A DNA stretch of 64,000 nucleotides from an uncultured Oxalobacteraceae bacterium (GTDB lineage Bacteria > Pseudomonadota > Gammaproteobacteria > Burkholderiales > Burkholderiaceae). This document shows, in pieces, positions 45,932-53,358 of the stretch. Below the pieces are notes generated by a model that worked only from the letters and a program-made list of their open reading frames with translations, did no database searches and was not told the origin of the DNA. The stretch lies in the NCBI GenBank assembly GCA_946480015.1, contig CAMLIL010000013.1, positions 14,792 through 78,791 of the forward strand. Reading direction: 5' to 3'. Position numbers and translations under genes: made by a program. Numbering within the stretch: position 1 is the stretch's first letter; each line of letters begins with the position of its first letter.

Positions 45932-46957
45932 CTAATGAAGGAATCTGCTGTCCGATGGCCGCCCCTGGGCGGCGGCATCCGGAATACTGCCGCGTTCCAG
46001 CAGCGACTTCATGCGCTGCAGATCCTCGTCCAGCTGGCGCTGCGGGTCGCGGCCGACCAGTTCGGCGAAAGTTTCGCCAGCCGCGCCTGCCGGCGGCCTG
46101 TAAGAGAGACGGACGGTGGCGCGTGAACCGCCACGCACTTCCTCGATGCGCACTTCGCCGTACTGTTCGATTTCCGCGCCGGGCGCGCTTTGCCAGGCCA
46201 GCCGTTCGGGCCGGTTGCGTTCGGTAAGAATGGAATCGAATTCGAAGCGCGTGCCAGCCGGACCCTTGACGACCCAATGCGAGCGGATGCCGCCCAGGTC
46301 GCGTACTTCAAGCACATTGTTCATGAAGCGCGGGAAATTTTCGTAATTGGCCCACAGGTCGTACACCTGTTCCGGCGACACATCGATGCGGAGGGTTTTT
46401 TCGATCGTGACCGGCTTGCCCGCGGTGCCGGCCATGTTGACCATGGGGCGCCCGCTTGCGCGGCGCGCCAGCAGGACCGCCCCGGCCAGTCCGGCGATGA
46501 GCCCCAATGGCATACGCCGGGTGGCAAGGCTGAACAGCCCGAGCGCGCCACCGCCCCACAGGGCAGCGGTGCGGACCTGGGGATCCCAGGACCGTTCGCG
46601 CAAGCCGCGCGCGATCGCCTTGATGCCGGTGGCCGGCCCGTCCAGCAGGGAGCCAAGGCCCGTGCTTTGCGCACTGACGCCGGCGGACTCGCCGGGCTGG
46701 CTGGACTGCTGGGGGCTGGACTGCTGGGTGTCCAACGGGGTGGAGGGCTCCGTTGCGGTGGCACCGGGGCGCACTTTCTGCATTGCGCTGTCGAGCGCCT
46801 GGCCGGTCTGGTGGCCGAGCGCGCGCAGCTTGTCGACCGACTCGGCCCGGCGGCTGGCACCGCGCTCCGGGTCCAGCATATACATCACGAGGGCGCCAAC
46901 GGCGGCGCTGGCCAGCCATTTGCCCATTTGCAGATCCTGTTCAGAGTCGGTTCGCAT
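45932..46957 (-). CDS. SRPBCC (START-like) domain membrane protein
   Basis: 341 residues. A hydrophobic N-terminal helix (KWLASAAVGALVMYMLDPE), a Gln/Ser-rich linker, two Gly/Ala/Leu-rich helices near 135-175 and a C-terminal SRPBCC domain (IEKTLRIDVSPEQVYDLWAN, FPRFMNNVLEVRD, FAELVGRDPQRQLDEDLQ). The lipid/hydrophobe-binding fold is often called cyclase/dehydrase. AAGGAGA before the ATG. Its first 17 bases overlap the end of the phosphoribosyltransferase gene. The DPE motif near the start is common to proteins of stress clusters; role unknown. Confidence 0.82.
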   Translation of the reverse strand: MRTDSEQDLQMGKWLASAAVGALVMYMLDPERGASRRAESVDKLRALGHQTGQALDSAMQKVRPGATATEPSTPLDTQQSSPQQSSQPGESAGVSAQSTGLGSLLDGPATGIKAIARGLRERSWDPQVRTAALWGGGALGLFSLATRRMPLGLIAGLAGAVLLARRASGRPMVNMAGTAGKPVTIEKTLRIDVSPEQVYDLWANYENFPRFMNNVLEVRDLGGIRSHWVVKGPAGTRFEFDSILTERNRPERLAWQSAPGAEIEQYGEVRIEEVRGGSRATVRLSYRPPAGAAGETFAELVGRDPQRQLDEDLQRMKSLLERGSIPDAAAQGRPSDSRFLH

Positions 46958-47693
46958 GGTGTTCTCCTTGGTTGTTGAGAGGCGACGGATTGCCCACAGC
47001 GCTGCCGCCAGCCGGCATCACGCCACTGCTCTTGCTGCTCTCCTGCGCACGCCAGGCCACTGCGAGCAGGTCCTGGACCTCGTCATCGGGAGTTTGATCG
47101 AAGGCGCGGTACCAGGTGCTGACGGCGCGGAAATGCGGCGGCTGCGTGATGCAGACCAGCTCGTCGACTTCGCTGGCCAGCGCCTCGCAACTGTCGGGTG
47201 CGCCGACCGGCACGGCGGCCACCACCCGGCGCGCGCCCAGCAGGCGGGCGACCTTGACGGCGGCACGCATGGTCGAGCCGGTCGCCAGGCCGTCATCGAC
47301 CAGAATGGCGGTCCGGCCATGCAGATTGAGCGGCGCGCGCGCGCCCCGGTACTGGCGCTCGCGGCGCTCGATTTCGGCCTGTTCGCGCGCGCAGATCGCG
47401 GCGAGCGCCGCAGGCTCCACGGCAAAGCCGTCGATGGCGGCGTGATTAAGGACGCGCACGCCGCCACTGGCAATGGCGCCAATGGCGAATTCCGGGTGGC
47501 TCGGCAGGCCGAGCTTGCGTACCAGCAGCACGTCCAGATCCAGCTTCAGCGTCCTGGCGACGGCAAAGCCCACCGGCACGCCGCCGCGCGGCAAGGCCAG
47601 GACGACGGCATCCGGCCGCGCGGCGTAGGCCGACAGGGCTGCGGCAAGTTGCTTGCCGGCGTGGAGGCGATTGTGGAAGCGTGCTTGGCTCAT
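46941..47693 (-). CDS. Phosphoribosyltransferase family protein
   Basis: 250 residues. PRPP-binding loop AILVDDGLATGSTMRAA, a Pro-Arg-Gly-Gly segment (ALPRGGVPVGFAVA) and VLLVRKLGLPSHPEFAIGAI. Type I fold; base unknown. First gene of the run with SRPBCC and esterase genes, with overlap. This type (Pfam Pribosyltran with esterase or dienelactone-hydrolase neighbours) is common in environmental stress islands, often near Hsp20, as here (Hsp20 lies 122 bases upstream). Start at 47693; an upstream frame to 47765 is not supported. Confidence 0.87.
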   Translation of the reverse strand: MSQARFHNRLHAGKQLAAALSAYAARPDAVVLALPRGGVPVGFAVARTLKLDLDVLLVRKLGLPSHPEFAIGAIASGGVRVLNHAAIDGFAVEPAALAAICAREQAEIERRERQYRGARAPLNLHGRTAILVDDGLATGSTMRAAVKVARLLGARRVVAAVPVGAPDSCEALASEVDELVCITQPPHFRAVSTWYRAFDQTPDDEVQDLLAVAWRAQESSKSSGVMPAGGSAVGNPSPLNNQGEHHANRL

Positions 47694-47815
47694 AATTATT
47701 TGACAGGTAAAGGCCGCGGAGGTTGCATCGATTTGCGCATCGGCGTGCGGCGCGTCCTCCGGCAAGGCCAGCCTGCCCGCTGACCCGCCGCCCGGCGGCG
47801 CTGCACGCCTGATGC

Positions 47816-48301
47816 TTATTGGATGGCCAGCCTGGTCCCGCCAGCGTCCGGCTTTTTGGGCAGGGTGAGCTTGAGGATGCCGTTTTCCATCTGGGCCTGT
47901 GCACTGGCTTCGTCCACGTTGGTGGGCAGCATGAAACTGCGAATAAACTTCCCGCTGCTGCGTTCGGCGTAGACGACGTTGTCGCCTTCGCGCTGCTCGC
48001 TCTCGCGCCTGGATTCGCCCTCGATCGTTACGCGCTGCTTTTCGACGGTCACCTTGACGTCTTCTTTCTTGACGCCAGGCATCTCAACTTCGACATCGAA
48101 GGCATTCTCGTTCTCCGTCACGTTCAGGCGTGCCTGGACGGCCCCCGCGCTCTGCCACGGGGCCAGCGCCGCACCCTGGCCCAGCCCGAATGGCGCGAAC
48201 ATGTCTTCGAACATGCTTTCGACCAGCCGGCCGAACTGGTCTTCGATCCCCTGCGGGCGGTAGGAAGCAACCGGGGAACCGCTGCGTCGTATGATATTCA
48301 T
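47816..48301 (-). CDS. Small heat shock protein, Hsp20 family
   Basis: 161 residues. Alpha-crystallin domain: LNVTENENAFDVEVEMPGVKKEDVKV in two parts, VTIEGESRRESE, the A-x-x-x-GxL-type segment MENGILKLTLPKK and C-terminal IxI-like RLAIQ. Holds unfolded proteins as an ATP-independent chaperone. GAGAGTGAGA-like purine stretch before the start. Divergent from the HdeD gene with 213 bases between. Confidence 0.95.
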   Translation of the reverse strand: MNIIRRSGSPVASYRPQGIEDQFGRLVESMFEDMFAPFGLGQGAALAPWQSAGAVQARLNVTENENAFDVEVEMPGVKKEDVKVTVEKQRVTIEGESRRESEQREGDNVVYAERSSGKFIRSFMLPTNVDEASAQAQMENGILKLTLPKKPDAGGTRLAIQ

Positions 48302-48514
48302 CTCACTCTCCTTTCATCAGCACAATGCGGACCAATTCCCGCATATCGGAAAGATAGTTTTGGCCCGGGGCTGATCAGTGTCAAGCTCAGCCAAATGAAG
48401 AAATAAGGTCCGCTATGCCCTTGTTTGATCTGACGCAAAGGCAAGACATCGGCTGCGAATGATTCGCGGCGAGTCCAGTCTGACAAGGAAAACGAAGGGA
48501 GAGCGGAGGGAGAG

Positions 48515-49093
48515 ATGACTGACACCTTGCTACGGCACTGGTGGTTGCCCGCGGTGCGCGGCGCCATCGCCATCGCGTTTGGTCTCACGGCACTGATGTG
48601 GCCGGGGCTCACGCTGCTGACGCTGGCGGCGCTGTTTGCCGCGTTTGCGCTGGTGGGGGGCGCGGTCTGGACCTTCGCCGCTTTGGAAAACCGCAAGGCC
48701 GACACGCGCTGGTGGGCCTTGCTGCTGCTTGGCCTGGCCAGCCTGGTGGCCGGCGCCATCGCCATGCTGCATCCCGGCCTCACCACGGTGGTGCTGGTGA
48801 TGCTGGTCGGCGCCAACGCGCTGGTCAGCGGCGTCATGGATATTATCGTTGCGGTGCGCCTGCGCCGGTACATCCGCAACGAATGGCTGCTCGTGCTCAG
48901 CGGCGTCGGTTCAAGCCTGTTCGGCGCCTTCGTACTGCTGTTTCCGTTGGGGGCGGGCGCGCTTGCGCTGGCCTGGTGGGTCGGCCTGTATGCGCTATTT
49001 ACGGGTGTATTGCTACTGTCGCTGTCGTGGCGGGTCCGAAGTTGGAGGCGCCTGCAGCACCAGCCTTCGGGGCCGGTTGCAGGCGCGCTGTAG
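48515..49093 (+). CDS. HdeD family membrane protein
   Basis: 192 residues with six membrane helices, HdeD/DUF308: WWLPAVRGAIAIAFGLTALMWPG split over helix 1-2, then HPGLTTVVLVMLVGANALVSG. E. coli HdeD is acid-stress linked; here it sits beside Hsp20 and other stress genes. GGGAGAG before the start. Ends just before fghA on the other strand. Confidence 0.88.
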   Translation: MTDTLLRHWWLPAVRGAIAIAFGLTALMWPGLTLLTLAALFAAFALVGGAVWTFAALENRKADTRWWALLLLGLASLVAGAIAMLHPGLTTVVLVMLVGANALVSGVMDIIVAVRLRRYIRNEWLLVLSGVGSSLFGAFVLLFPLGAGALALAWWVGLYALFTGVLLLSLSWRVRSWRRLQHQPSGPVAGAL

Positions 49094-49128
49094 AGGTGCT
49101 GCAGGGCGGTTGCGTGCGGCCTCCGGGT

Positions 49129-49968
49129 TCAACCGAGCTGGTCGCGGTGAAAGCGCAGGTGGTCTTCGATGAACGTCGAGATAAAGTAATAGCCGTGGTC
49201 GTACAGCGCGTGGCGCCGCAGTTGCAGGGCCTGGCCGGTCGCCTTGCAGGCGGCCTCGAACAGCTCGGGGTGGAGCTGCTCGGCGAGGAACTGGTCGCCG
49301 AGTCCTTGATCGATCAGGATGGGATGCGCGCTGCTGGCCGCGCCGTCTTCGATCAAGGCGGTGGCGTCGTATTGGCGCCATGCCGCGCTATCACCGCCCA
49401 GGTAGCCACTGAAGGCTTTCCGGCCCCACGGGCAGCGCGACGGGGCGGCGATGGGGGCGAACGCCGAGACCGAGCGGAAACGGTCCGGGTTGCGCAAGCC
49501 CAGCACCAGTGCACCGTGGCCGCCCATGGAATGGCCGCTGATGGCCACGCGGGCATCGTCCACGTCGAGTGCGTCGACCACGAGCGTGCGCAGTTCGAGC
49601 AGGTAGCTGTACATTCGGTAGCGCTCGCTCCATGGCGCGGAGGTGGCGTCCAGGTAAAAGCCCGCGCCGACGCCGAAGTCCCAGGCATCGGCTTCGCCCG
49701 GCACATTGGCCCCGCGCGGGCTGGTATCGGGCGCAATCAGCATCATGCCTTCGCGGGCCGCCACGCGCTGGGCGCCGGCCTTGATCATAAAGGTTTCTTC
49801 GGTGCAGGTAAGGCCGGCAAGGTAGAACAGGGCGGGCAAGCGCGTCCCTGCAGGGCGGGCGGGGATAAAAGCGGAAAAGCGCATCGGCAGGCCGATGGCT
49901 TCGGATCGGTGGCGGTAAAAGCGCTGTACGCCGCCGAAGCAGGCATGTTCGCTGATCAGTTCAAGCAT
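49129..49968 (-). CDS. fghA: S-formylglutathione hydrolase
   Basis: 279 residues, the family length. PALFYLAGLTCTEETFMIKAG shortened: LAGLTCTEE; APDTSPRG; nucleophile Ser147 in GHSMGGHGAL; Asp in IDQGLGDQFL; His in YDHGYYFISTFI. Splits S-formylglutathione to formate and glutathione, the last step of glutathione-dependent formaldehyde removal. The partner alcohol dehydrogenase class III (frmA/adhC) is not beside it. Monocistronic. Confidence 0.95.
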   Translation of the reverse strand: MLELISEHACFGGVQRFYRHRSEAIGLPMRFSAFIPARPAGTRLPALFYLAGLTCTEETFMIKAGAQRVAAREGMMLIAPDTSPRGANVPGEADAWDFGVGAGFYLDATSAPWSERYRMYSYLLELRTLVVDALDVDDARVAISGHSMGGHGALVLGLRNPDRFRSVSAFAPIAAPSRCPWGRKAFSGYLGGDSAAWRQYDATALIEDGAASSAHPILIDQGLGDQFLAEQLHPELFEAACKATGQALQLRRHALYDHGYYFISTFIEDHLRFHRDQLG

Positions 49969-50020
49969 GGAGTCCTTTTGCCACTGGCGATTGGATTAGG
50001 TGGGCGATTGGGTGGGCAGG

Positions 50021-50090
50021 CGGTTCGGCACAGCACAGCACGGTTCCATGCGGTTCGGCACGGCACGGCAGGGCAGGGCAGGGCACGGCG
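50021..50090 (+). repeat. Short-period G+C-rich direct repeats
   Basis: CGGTTCGGCACAGCACAGCA at 50021-50040 recurs as CGGTTCGGCACGGCACGGCA at 50051-50070, followed by a GGCAG/GGCAC run to 50090. A GATTGG/GTGGGC repeat lies just before (49988-50020). It fills the gap upstream of fghA; looks like slippage-prone sequence. Confidence 0.7.
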
Positions 50091-50127
50091 TAGGGGAGGC
50101 TGCACGCGGATTGTCACGGGCGCCGGT

Positions 50128-50679
50128 TCACACCATCAGGCAACGGTCGACCGTGTCGCGGATATCGTCGAACTCATTGCTGGTGGCAAGCAAGCGGCTG
50201 GCGATCAGTGTGTAGCGCGCGCGCAGCTCCAGTTCTTTCGGCGAAAGTTGCCCGGGCAAGCGGTAAGCGTCCGGCATCATCGACGCCACGTCGAAGGCGA
50301 AAAACTGCTTCGCCGAGGCCCACGATCCCAGCCGCACGCCGGCATACAGTAATTTGGCCTGCAACTGGGAACATCCGCCGGCCAGGCAAGCAAAGTAAAA
50401 CATGGTATCGGCGTCGTCGCGGATGACCCCTGGCGTGTTGATCGCTGCATCGTGCACCACCGATGCGCGCCGGTAATCGCCCGTGTAAGGACTGCCGACC
50501 GACGACCACAGCGTGCGGGGGATGCTGGCGCCACTGATCACCGTTCCGGCCGGTACGTCCCAGCGCCGCCCTTGTGGGTCGAGGTACCAGAAGGCTTCGA
50601 TCAGGCGCATGTCGCGGTCGTCGCCTTTGGCCGAAAGCCATTCGGTGCGTGGATTGCCGGAGAAAATACCGTTGCCCAT
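50128..50679 (-). CDS. DUF1353 domain protein
   Basis: 183 residues. Segments WDVPAGTVISGASIPRTLWS, DYRRASVVHDAA and ADTMFYFACLAGG match DUF1353, known from phages and bacteria. Two or three cysteines, no signal or membrane segment. A strong AAGGAGT precedes the ATG. Some DUF1353 genes are phage tail or lysis-region genes, but no phage gene is close. Function unknown. Confidence 0.75.
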   Translation of the reverse strand: MGNGIFSGNPRTEWLSAKGDDRDMRLIEAFWYLDPQGRRWDVPAGTVISGASIPRTLWSSVGSPYTGDYRRASVVHDAAINTPGVIRDDADTMFYFACLAGGCSQLQAKLLYAGVRLGSWASAKQFFAFDVASMMPDAYRLPGQLSPKELELRARYTLIASRLLATSNEFDDIRDTVDRCLMV

Positions 50680-50795
50680 ATTACTCCTTTCATCGTTTTT
50701 GACCGTGCAGCGGCGCACGGGATGGAACAAACACGATGCTGCGTACCAAAGCGTGCCGGCCTCGCAGCGCTGGCCGGTCAAACCCTGCCGACCAG

Positions 50796-51374
50796 TCAGA
50801 CCAGTTGCAGCCAACCGAGCACGGCACCTGCGGCCAGCACCCATAACAAATGCAGCCTGGTGCGCCACAGTACCAGGCCGCTGATGCCGCTTAGCAGCCA
50901 CAGGGGCCAGTCCTTGTGCCACTGGCCGCTGGCGCTGCCAAGGATCCAGCTGGTCGAGAGCAGCAGGGCAATCACGACCGGCACCATGCCTTGTCGGAAA
51001 GCACGTACGGCCCGCAGTTCCCGATTACGGTGACCCCATTGTGCGGTGGCGATCATGATCATCGACGAGGGCAGCAGAATGCCGAGCATGGTGACGGTGA
51101 CGGCAAGCAGCGCCGCCGCCACGCTGCCGGTGTTCATGCCGATGTGCCAGCCCATCAAGGCAACGAACAACATGTTCGGCCCGGGTGCCGCTTGCGCCAG
51201 CGCGATGGACTGGTTGAACTGGCTGGCGCTGAGCCAGTGCTGCTGGTCCACCAGGTAGCGGTGCATTTCCGGGGTCGTGGCGATTGGCCCGCCGACGGAC
51301 AAGATCGACAGCATCAGATAATGGCCAAACAGGCTGACCCAGTCATGCCATCCCAGCACCAGGGGCGCGCTCAT
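50796..51374 (-). CDS. chrA: Chromate transporter, short-chain CHR protein (second)
   Basis: 192 residues, six or so membrane helices. Motifs LSVGGPIATTPEMHRYLV and AQAAPGPNMLFVALMG are the CHR-domain hallmarks. In the short-chain type two such halves work together as a pair; the other half lies just upstream on the same strand (51487-52077). Chromate efflux is the known role of the long form; for short pairs it has been shown in few cases. Confidence 0.85.
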   Translation of the reverse strand: MSAPLVLGWHDWVSLFGHYLMLSILSVGGPIATTPEMHRYLVDQQHWLSASQFNQSIALAQAAPGPNMLFVALMGWHIGMNTGSVAAALLAVTVTMLGILLPSSMIMIATAQWGHRNRELRAVRAFRQGMVPVVIALLLSTSWILGSASGQWHKDWPLWLLSGISGLVLWRTRLHLLWVLAAGAVLGWLQLV

Positions 51375-51486
51375 ACCGGATTCCCCGAGAACATTGTCCC
51401 TCCGTCCGCCGTCGGGGCGGTGCGCGCGTCGTGGACGCTCCCTTGCGGTGCCAGCGCCAGCGTGCGGAAATTCGCGCGCGACCAGC

Positions 51487-52077
51487 TCACGGCGTGCTCC
51501 GTTCGGGCGCCAGGCGGCGGTAGGCGAGCCAGCACCCGGGCCCGCCGATCATAAACAGGACGTACGCGAGCGGCACATGCAGCAGCGCGACAAATGTAAA
51601 GCCGAGGAAGCACAAGGCCAGGCACCAGGACAGCGGCATGGCATTGCTTCTCAAGGCCCGCGCCAGCTTCAATCCCGCCGCCCCGATCAAGCCGGCGGAT
51701 ACGGCCGCCATGCCGCGTAAAGCGCCCGCGACGCCGGGATGGTCGGCATAGCGCGCATGGCCGATAACCAGCAGCAAGACGACCAACAGGGGCACGGTGA
51801 TGATCCCCGCCATGGCCGTGAGCGCACCGCGCAGTCCGAAATAGCGTGAGCCGATCATGAGCGAGAGATTGACGACGTTCGGGCCCGGCATGATTTGCGC
51901 GACCGCCCAGTCTTCGACAAACTCTTCGTGCGTGAGCCATTGCTTGCGCTCGACCAGCTCGCGCTGCACGACCGCCAATACGCCACCGAACCCTTGCAGC
52001 GCAAGGACGGTGAAGGACAGGAAAAGATCAGTCAGGGAGCGCGGGCGCGGCCGTTCCGGCAGGGACGTTTGGATCAT
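51487..52077 (-). CDS. chrA: Chromate transporter, short-chain CHR protein (first)
   Basis: 196 residues. CHR signature GGVLAVVQRELVERKQWLTH, then AQIMPGPNVVNLSLMIGSRYFG and several membrane helices. Paired with 50796-51374, 112 bases downstream; the halves are separate proteins, not a frameshifted long ChrA, since each has its own complete motif set and start. The operon order is this gene then 50796-51374. Confidence 0.85.
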   Translation of the reverse strand: MIQTSLPERPRPRSLTDLFLSFTVLALQGFGGVLAVVQRELVERKQWLTHEEFVEDWAVAQIMPGPNVVNLSLMIGSRYFGLRGALTAMAGIITVPLLVVLLLVIGHARYADHPGVAGALRGMAAVSAGLIGAAGLKLARALRSNAMPLSWCLALCFLGFTFVALLHVPLAYVLFMIGGPGCWLAYRRLAPERSTP

Positions 52078-52173
52078 GTCCCATTATGGCGTGCCGGCCT
52101 CGGCGTGTCCATGCCGGCCCGCCCCGGCAAGGGCGGGGGCGCCGCATGCATTGCGCCGCCTGGCCGCGTCGGT

Positions 52174-52350
52174 TCAGCCGCCGCCTATCCCCCGCATGAC
52201 ACGGCCGCTGCCGCCACATTCCGGGCAGGGAGTGCCATTGCTTAGCTTGCCGCTCCCGCTGCACTTCTCGCAAATATCTTCGGCGGCACCCGGCGTGCCG
52301 GGCTTGGCCTCATCGCCCGGCTGCAGTACAGGCTCGGATGGTGTAACCAT
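52174..52350 (-). CDS. Small DnaJ-type zinc-finger protein
   Basis: 58 residues. Two CxxCxGxG repeats, CEKCSGSG and CPECGGSG, the half zinc-finger of DnaJ, preceded by an acidic stretch and ending RVMRGIGGG. Enough for one zinc site. AGAGGGA before the ATG at 52350. Chaperone link is inferred from the motif only; no J domain. Confidence 0.75.
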   Translation of the reverse strand: MVTPSEPVLQPGDEAKPGTPGAAEDICEKCSGSGKLSNGTPCPECGGSGRVMRGIGGG

Positions 52351-52574
52351 GATGGTGTTCCCTCTAGAGGTGGGTGGTCTGCTCATTCTAGGCGGGCGGG
52401 CCAGGCGCCGGCGCTACTTTGCAAGGCGGAAAATCGAACGCCTGCGGCGGCGTCGAAAAGCGGCGATATCCCTCATTTCGATGGAAATGTGCCATTGACT
52501 TTGTATTTGATTGGTGGATACTCGATGAGGCAGACGCTCCGTATGACATATGTCAACATATTCACAAGGATTCC

Positions 52575-52802
52575 ATGACCCGACAGCACCCTGATGGCTC
52601 CGCCACGCTCGCGCTTGCCGAGGCCTCCTACCAGCGGCGTGATTTGCACCGCCGCGACATCGTCAACCACGCGATTGCTGTGCAACGCAGCATTAATACC
52701 GTGTCTGCGATTGAATATCTCAAATCCCACGACATCGATCCGCATGTCATCGAGCGGGTACTGCTGGAACCGCATCGCCGCCGCGACATGCGCGCGCATT
52801 GA
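52575..52802 (+). CDS. Small unknown protein
   Basis: 75 residues, charged and His/Arg-rich, with a helical middle (IVNHAIAVQRSINTVSAIEYLKS). An AAGGATT precedes the ATG; the frame is open to 52419 without site. No family recognised; it may be a regulator or a membrane-free small protein. Upstream 52470-52574 is A+T-rich. Confidence 0.5.
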   Translation: MTRQHPDGSATLALAEASYQRRDLHRRDIVNHAIAVQRSINTVSAIEYLKSHDIDPHVIERVLLEPHRRRDMRAH

Positions 52803-53041
52803 CACGGCCCGGCAGCGCTACAAAAAATGATGCCGCAATCCCGGTTGCGGAAAGTGCCATGTGCCGTGCGCTGCGTGGCAGTCCCATGGCGCCCTTCTCC
52901 TGCGCCGATGGCGCTGTTTTTGATGTAAAAATATCATCGTTTTCGCGAACTGCACAGTCTGCCGAGGGGCCCGGTTATGCACAAAAGAATCCTGTAGGAA
53001 ATATCCTAATCTTTTTTCCGGGTTTTGAGATTGACTTTGTA

Positions 53042-53171
53042 AGTGCTTGATTTTACACGTCAATAAATTTGCCTTCCGAACGGGCAGTTTGTTGAAACCC
53101 GCATCAGTACACGCTTTGGGGGTGTCAAGAGCTTCTTATCCACAAAGATATCCACAACGATTGTGGATATC
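53042..53171 (+). repeat. DnaA-box repeat, copy A
   Basis: About 130 bases upstream of the helicase gene that align with 55554-55684 in the same orientation with one gap. Shared blocks include GGGCA..TTGTTGAAA, CCGCAT, GCTTTG, TGTCAAG, TCCACAAAG and ATCCACA..TTTGTGGATA-like ends. A+T-richer than the surroundings. Confidence 0.8.
53136..53171. promoter_or_regulatory. Three DnaA-box-like 9-mers, cluster A
   Basis: TTATCCACA (53136-53144) is a consensus DnaA box; ATATCCACA (53148-53156) and, reversed, TGTGGATAT (53162-53170) differ by one base. The last two form an 11-base perfect dyad, GATATCCACAA-cga-TTGTGGATATC (53147-53171). Confidence 0.7.
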
Positions 53172-53358
53172 CGAAAAAGCGCTTTAGAAACGGCCACTTA
53201 CGTGATTCCGATGGCTGATCAAGGGGACTCGGCCAGGTGGTGGCAACGATATCAGGCCGCCCGGCCGGGCCGCGCACCGGCGAAAGAACTTGCATCGACC
53301 TACTGGATAAATGTACAGTTCCGTACGCTCACGCATTTGCCGCTTCAACCTGCCCGCC

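Larger units (their letters stand above)
52803..53358 (+). other. Gene-free stretch before the helicase gene
   Basis: 556 bases without a convincing gene; the left part is unremarkable, A+T content rises after about 52915, and the right part carries repeat A with its DnaA boxes. The helicase ribosome site is not clear. Confidence 0.6.

Noticed and set aside
50021..50090. CRISPR array
   Set aside because: Units of 5-20 bases with no unique spacers and no cas genes.
51371..51940. Second gene between and over the chromate transporter halves
   Set aside because: Different phase from the CHR protein at 51487-52077 and composition of a shadow frame.
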